DNA from: Undibacter mobilis
Lineage (GTDB): Bacteria > Pseudomonadota > Alphaproteobacteria > Rhizobiales > Xanthobacteraceae
Direction of reading: 5' to 3'
Assembly (NCBI RefSeq): GCF_003367195.1
Contig: NZ_QRGO01000002.1
Location: 124,001 to 188,000, forward strand
Length of the DNA stretch: 64,000 nucleotides
Shown: one piece after another, positions 62,710 to 64,000 of the stretch
Layout: the number at the start of each line of letters is the position of its first letter
Numbering within the stretch: position 1 is the first letter of the stretch
Notes under the pieces: generated by a model
Databases searched by the model: none
The model's input: only the letters and a program-made list of their open reading frames with translations
Told to the model about the DNA's origin: nothing
Made by a program: the position numbers and the translations under genes

Positions 62710-63635
62710 TGCCACTCAGGGGCCTGAAACAGCGGCTGCGCCGCGGCCTCAAGGCCACGGGCAATGCGGTGTCCGGCGCGGTGGCGATCGGCGTCATCAA
62801 CCTGATGCGTCTGGCACGCCCCGACGCGGTCGGAAACGCCGCCGGTCGTGTGATGCGCGCCATCGGCCCCCTGCTCCCCGAGCACAAAATCGGCCGCGCC
62901 AACCTCACCGCCGCCTTCCCCGAGAAAACGCCCGAAGAAATCGACCGCATCCTGCTTGGCGTCTGGGACAATCTCGGCCGCGTCGGCGCCGAGTTCACGC
63001 AGCTCGATCGTCTCATCGACTATAACCGCGACCATCCCGAACGCGGACGTCTCGAAATTCCGAAGTCGCTGTTCGATAAATTTCTCGCGCTGGCCAATGA
63101 TGGCAAGCCGGCTTTGGTGTTCACCGCGCATTTGGCCAACTGGGAATTGCCCGCGGTGTTCGCCGCGAGCCAGAAACTCGACAGTGCGGCGCTGTATCGC
63201 CGGCCCAACATTGCCGCCATCGACCGCTGGGTGCGCAAGACGCGCGCGGCCCACATGGGCGAACTGATCGCAACAGGACTCGACGCACCGGTGCGCATTG
63301 CCGATGCGCTCAAGCGCGGCGCACATATCGGTATGCTGGTCGATCAGTATTATGTGCGCGGCGTCGAGGTGACGTTCTTCGGTCGCAAGACCAACGCCAA
63401 TCCGTTGATCGCGCGGCTGGCGCAGCACTTCGATTGCCCGATCGTCGGCGTGCGTGTCATCCGCCTCCCGGGCAATCGCTTTACCGCGGAGCTGACCGAC
63501 GAGATCAAGCCGGTGCGCGACGCGAAAGGCGATGTCGATATCGCCGCGACCATGCAGGTCATCACCGGCGTGATCGAATCCTGGGTGCGCGAGCATCCCG
63601 AGCAGTGGCTGTGGCTGCACCGCCGCTGGCGGTGA
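62709..63635 (+). CDS. lpxXL: Lipid A very-long-chain acyltransferase LpxXL
   Basis: A 308-residue LpxL/HtrB-type acyltransferase. FTAHLANWELPAVFAASQ holds the H-x4-E catalytic motif, and an N-terminal hydrophobic helix (SGAVAIGVINLMRLARPDAVG) anchors it in the inner membrane. GMLVDQYYVRGVEVTFFGR and HPEQWLWLHRRWR are standard. It moves the C28-type chain from AcpXL to the 2'-linked secondary position of lipid A. Last gene of the operon, whose order (acpXL, fabZXL, fabF2XL, fabF1XL, adh2XL, lpxXL) matches that known from Rhizobium. Confidence 0.93.
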   Translation: MPLRGLKQRLRRGLKATGNAVSGAVAIGVINLMRLARPDAVGNAAGRVMRAIGPLLPEHKIGRANLTAAFPEKTPEEIDRILLGVWDNLGRVGAEFTQLDRLIDYNRDHPERGRLEIPKSLFDKFLALANDGKPALVFTAHLANWELPAVFAASQKLDSAALYRRPNIAAIDRWVRKTRAAHMGELIATGLDAPVRIADALKRGAHIGMLVDQYYVRGVEVTFFGRKTNANPLIARLAQHFDCPIVGVRVIRLPGNRFTAELTDEIKPVRDAKGDVDIAATMQVITGVIESWVREHPEQWLWLHRRWR

Positions 63636-63641
63636 CCCCTT

Positions 63642-63980
63642 TCAGGTCCGCGTCGGCAGCCCCGCGGCTTTCCAGCCGAGTATGCCGCCGGCGAGATGAT
63701 GATCGTAGGGGTAGCCGGCGTCCTGCGCCGCGACCGATGCCGTGATCGAACGGCGACCCGAACGGCAGGCAAAAACCACCTGTTTGCCCTGCGGATCGGG
63801 AATATCCGCCGGATTGAACGAGGACAGCGGCAGCAGCACCGCATCCGGATAGCTCTCAACCGCGGCTTCGTTGGGCTCGCGCACGTCGATGAGCAGGATA
63901 CGGCCGGCGCGCACGCCCTCGTCCACCTCCTGCGGCGTCAGATTGATCACCTCGTCCGCGCGCGGCATTTCATCGGCCAT
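63642..63980 (-). CDS. Single-domain rhodanese
   Basis: 112 residues: VINLTPQEVDEGVRAGRILLIDVREPNEAAVESYPDAVLLPLSSF (in blocks) and the catalytic loop VVFACRSGRRSI with Cys72, ending AGGILGWKAAGLPT. It transfers sulfane sulfur to a thiol acceptor. It converges with lpxXL, separated by 6 bases only. Length and loop length (CRSGRRS) fit the GlpE-like single-domain group. Confidence 0.9.
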   Translation of the reverse strand: MADEMPRADEVINLTPQEVDEGVRAGRILLIDVREPNEAAVESYPDAVLLPLSSFNPADIPDPQGKQVVFACRSGRRSITASVAAQDAGYPYDHHLAGGILGWKAAGLPTRT

Positions 63981-64000
63981 GATGGCAACTCCTCCGATCC

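Overview
The window is chromosomal DNA of an alphaproteobacterium. It very probably belongs to the Hyphomicrobiales (Rhizobiales), near the Bradyrhizobiaceae/Xanthobacteraceae. The evidence is a complete PhyR-NepR-EcfG general stress locus with an HWE kinase, an acpXL-fabZ-fabF2-fabF1-adh-lpxXL cluster for the very-long-chain acyl group of lipid A, DUF992 and DUF1328 proteins, a Ku/LigD pair, and high GC with CCCGGG- and CATTCCGGGG-type intergenic palindromes. The species cannot be fixed from the sequence alone.

Layout. 0-5 kb: partial VOC enzyme, EamA exporter divergent from a MocR-type regulator, NhaA antiporter, GNAT. 5-7.6 kb: three secreted or membrane proteins including a C39-like cysteine peptidase, then a YciI-like protein. 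7.7-9.7 kb: an accessory defence-like pair, a SIR2/deoxyribosyltransferase-like/HEPN fusion overlapping a HicB-like gene. 9.7-18.7 kb: a housekeeping block on the minus strand (guaA, a membrane protein, an RsmB-like methyltransferase, MAPEG, guaB), interrupted by a plus-strand arsR-arsC-acr3-arsH operon. 19-28.8 kb: MFS exporter, large TPR protein with CtrA-like sites, rlmE-ppx, a solitary molybdopterin hydroxylase large subunit, MFS transporter, tRNA-Gln(CUG).

29-44.3 kb: a catabolic region. One minus-strand operon encodes an alpha/beta hydrolase, a cupin and a branched-chain-type ABC importer, and diverges from a GntR regulator. A self-sufficient P450-reductase-ferredoxin fusion diverges from a MarR regulator. 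A five-gene operon encodes nitrilase, a gentisate-dioxygenase-type protein, maleate isomerase, a flavin monooxygenase and an FAH-family hydrolase. Read together they suggest uptake of an aromatic nitrile or acid, ring hydroxylation to gentisate or an analogue, ring cleavage, hydrolysis of maleylpyruvate to maleate plus pyruvate, and isomerisation to fumarate. The substrate is inferred, not shown.

44.5-53.7 kb: DUF992 protein, HWE kinase, phyR / nepR-ecfG with back-to-back EcfG promoters, DUF1328 protein with its own EcfG-type promoter, Ku-LigD end joining, iron-permease-family protein, RlpA-like protein, CMD-family protein. 53.9-56.9 kb: a TRAP transporter behind a textbook sigma-54 promoter. 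56.9-58.2 kb: copper chaperone PCuAC, a Cys-rich DUF2946-like protein and a small membrane protein. 58.4-64 kb: the acpXL/lpxXL cluster, including one ketosynthase-like protein without catalytic Cys, and a rhodanese.

The least ordinary items are the three-domain SIR2 fusion, the nitrilase/P450/gentisate cluster, the inactive-looking ketosynthase paired with an active one, and several promoters readable directly from the sequence (leaderless arsR, EcfG pair, sigma-54). No CRISPR array, integrase, transposase or rRNA gene was seen.
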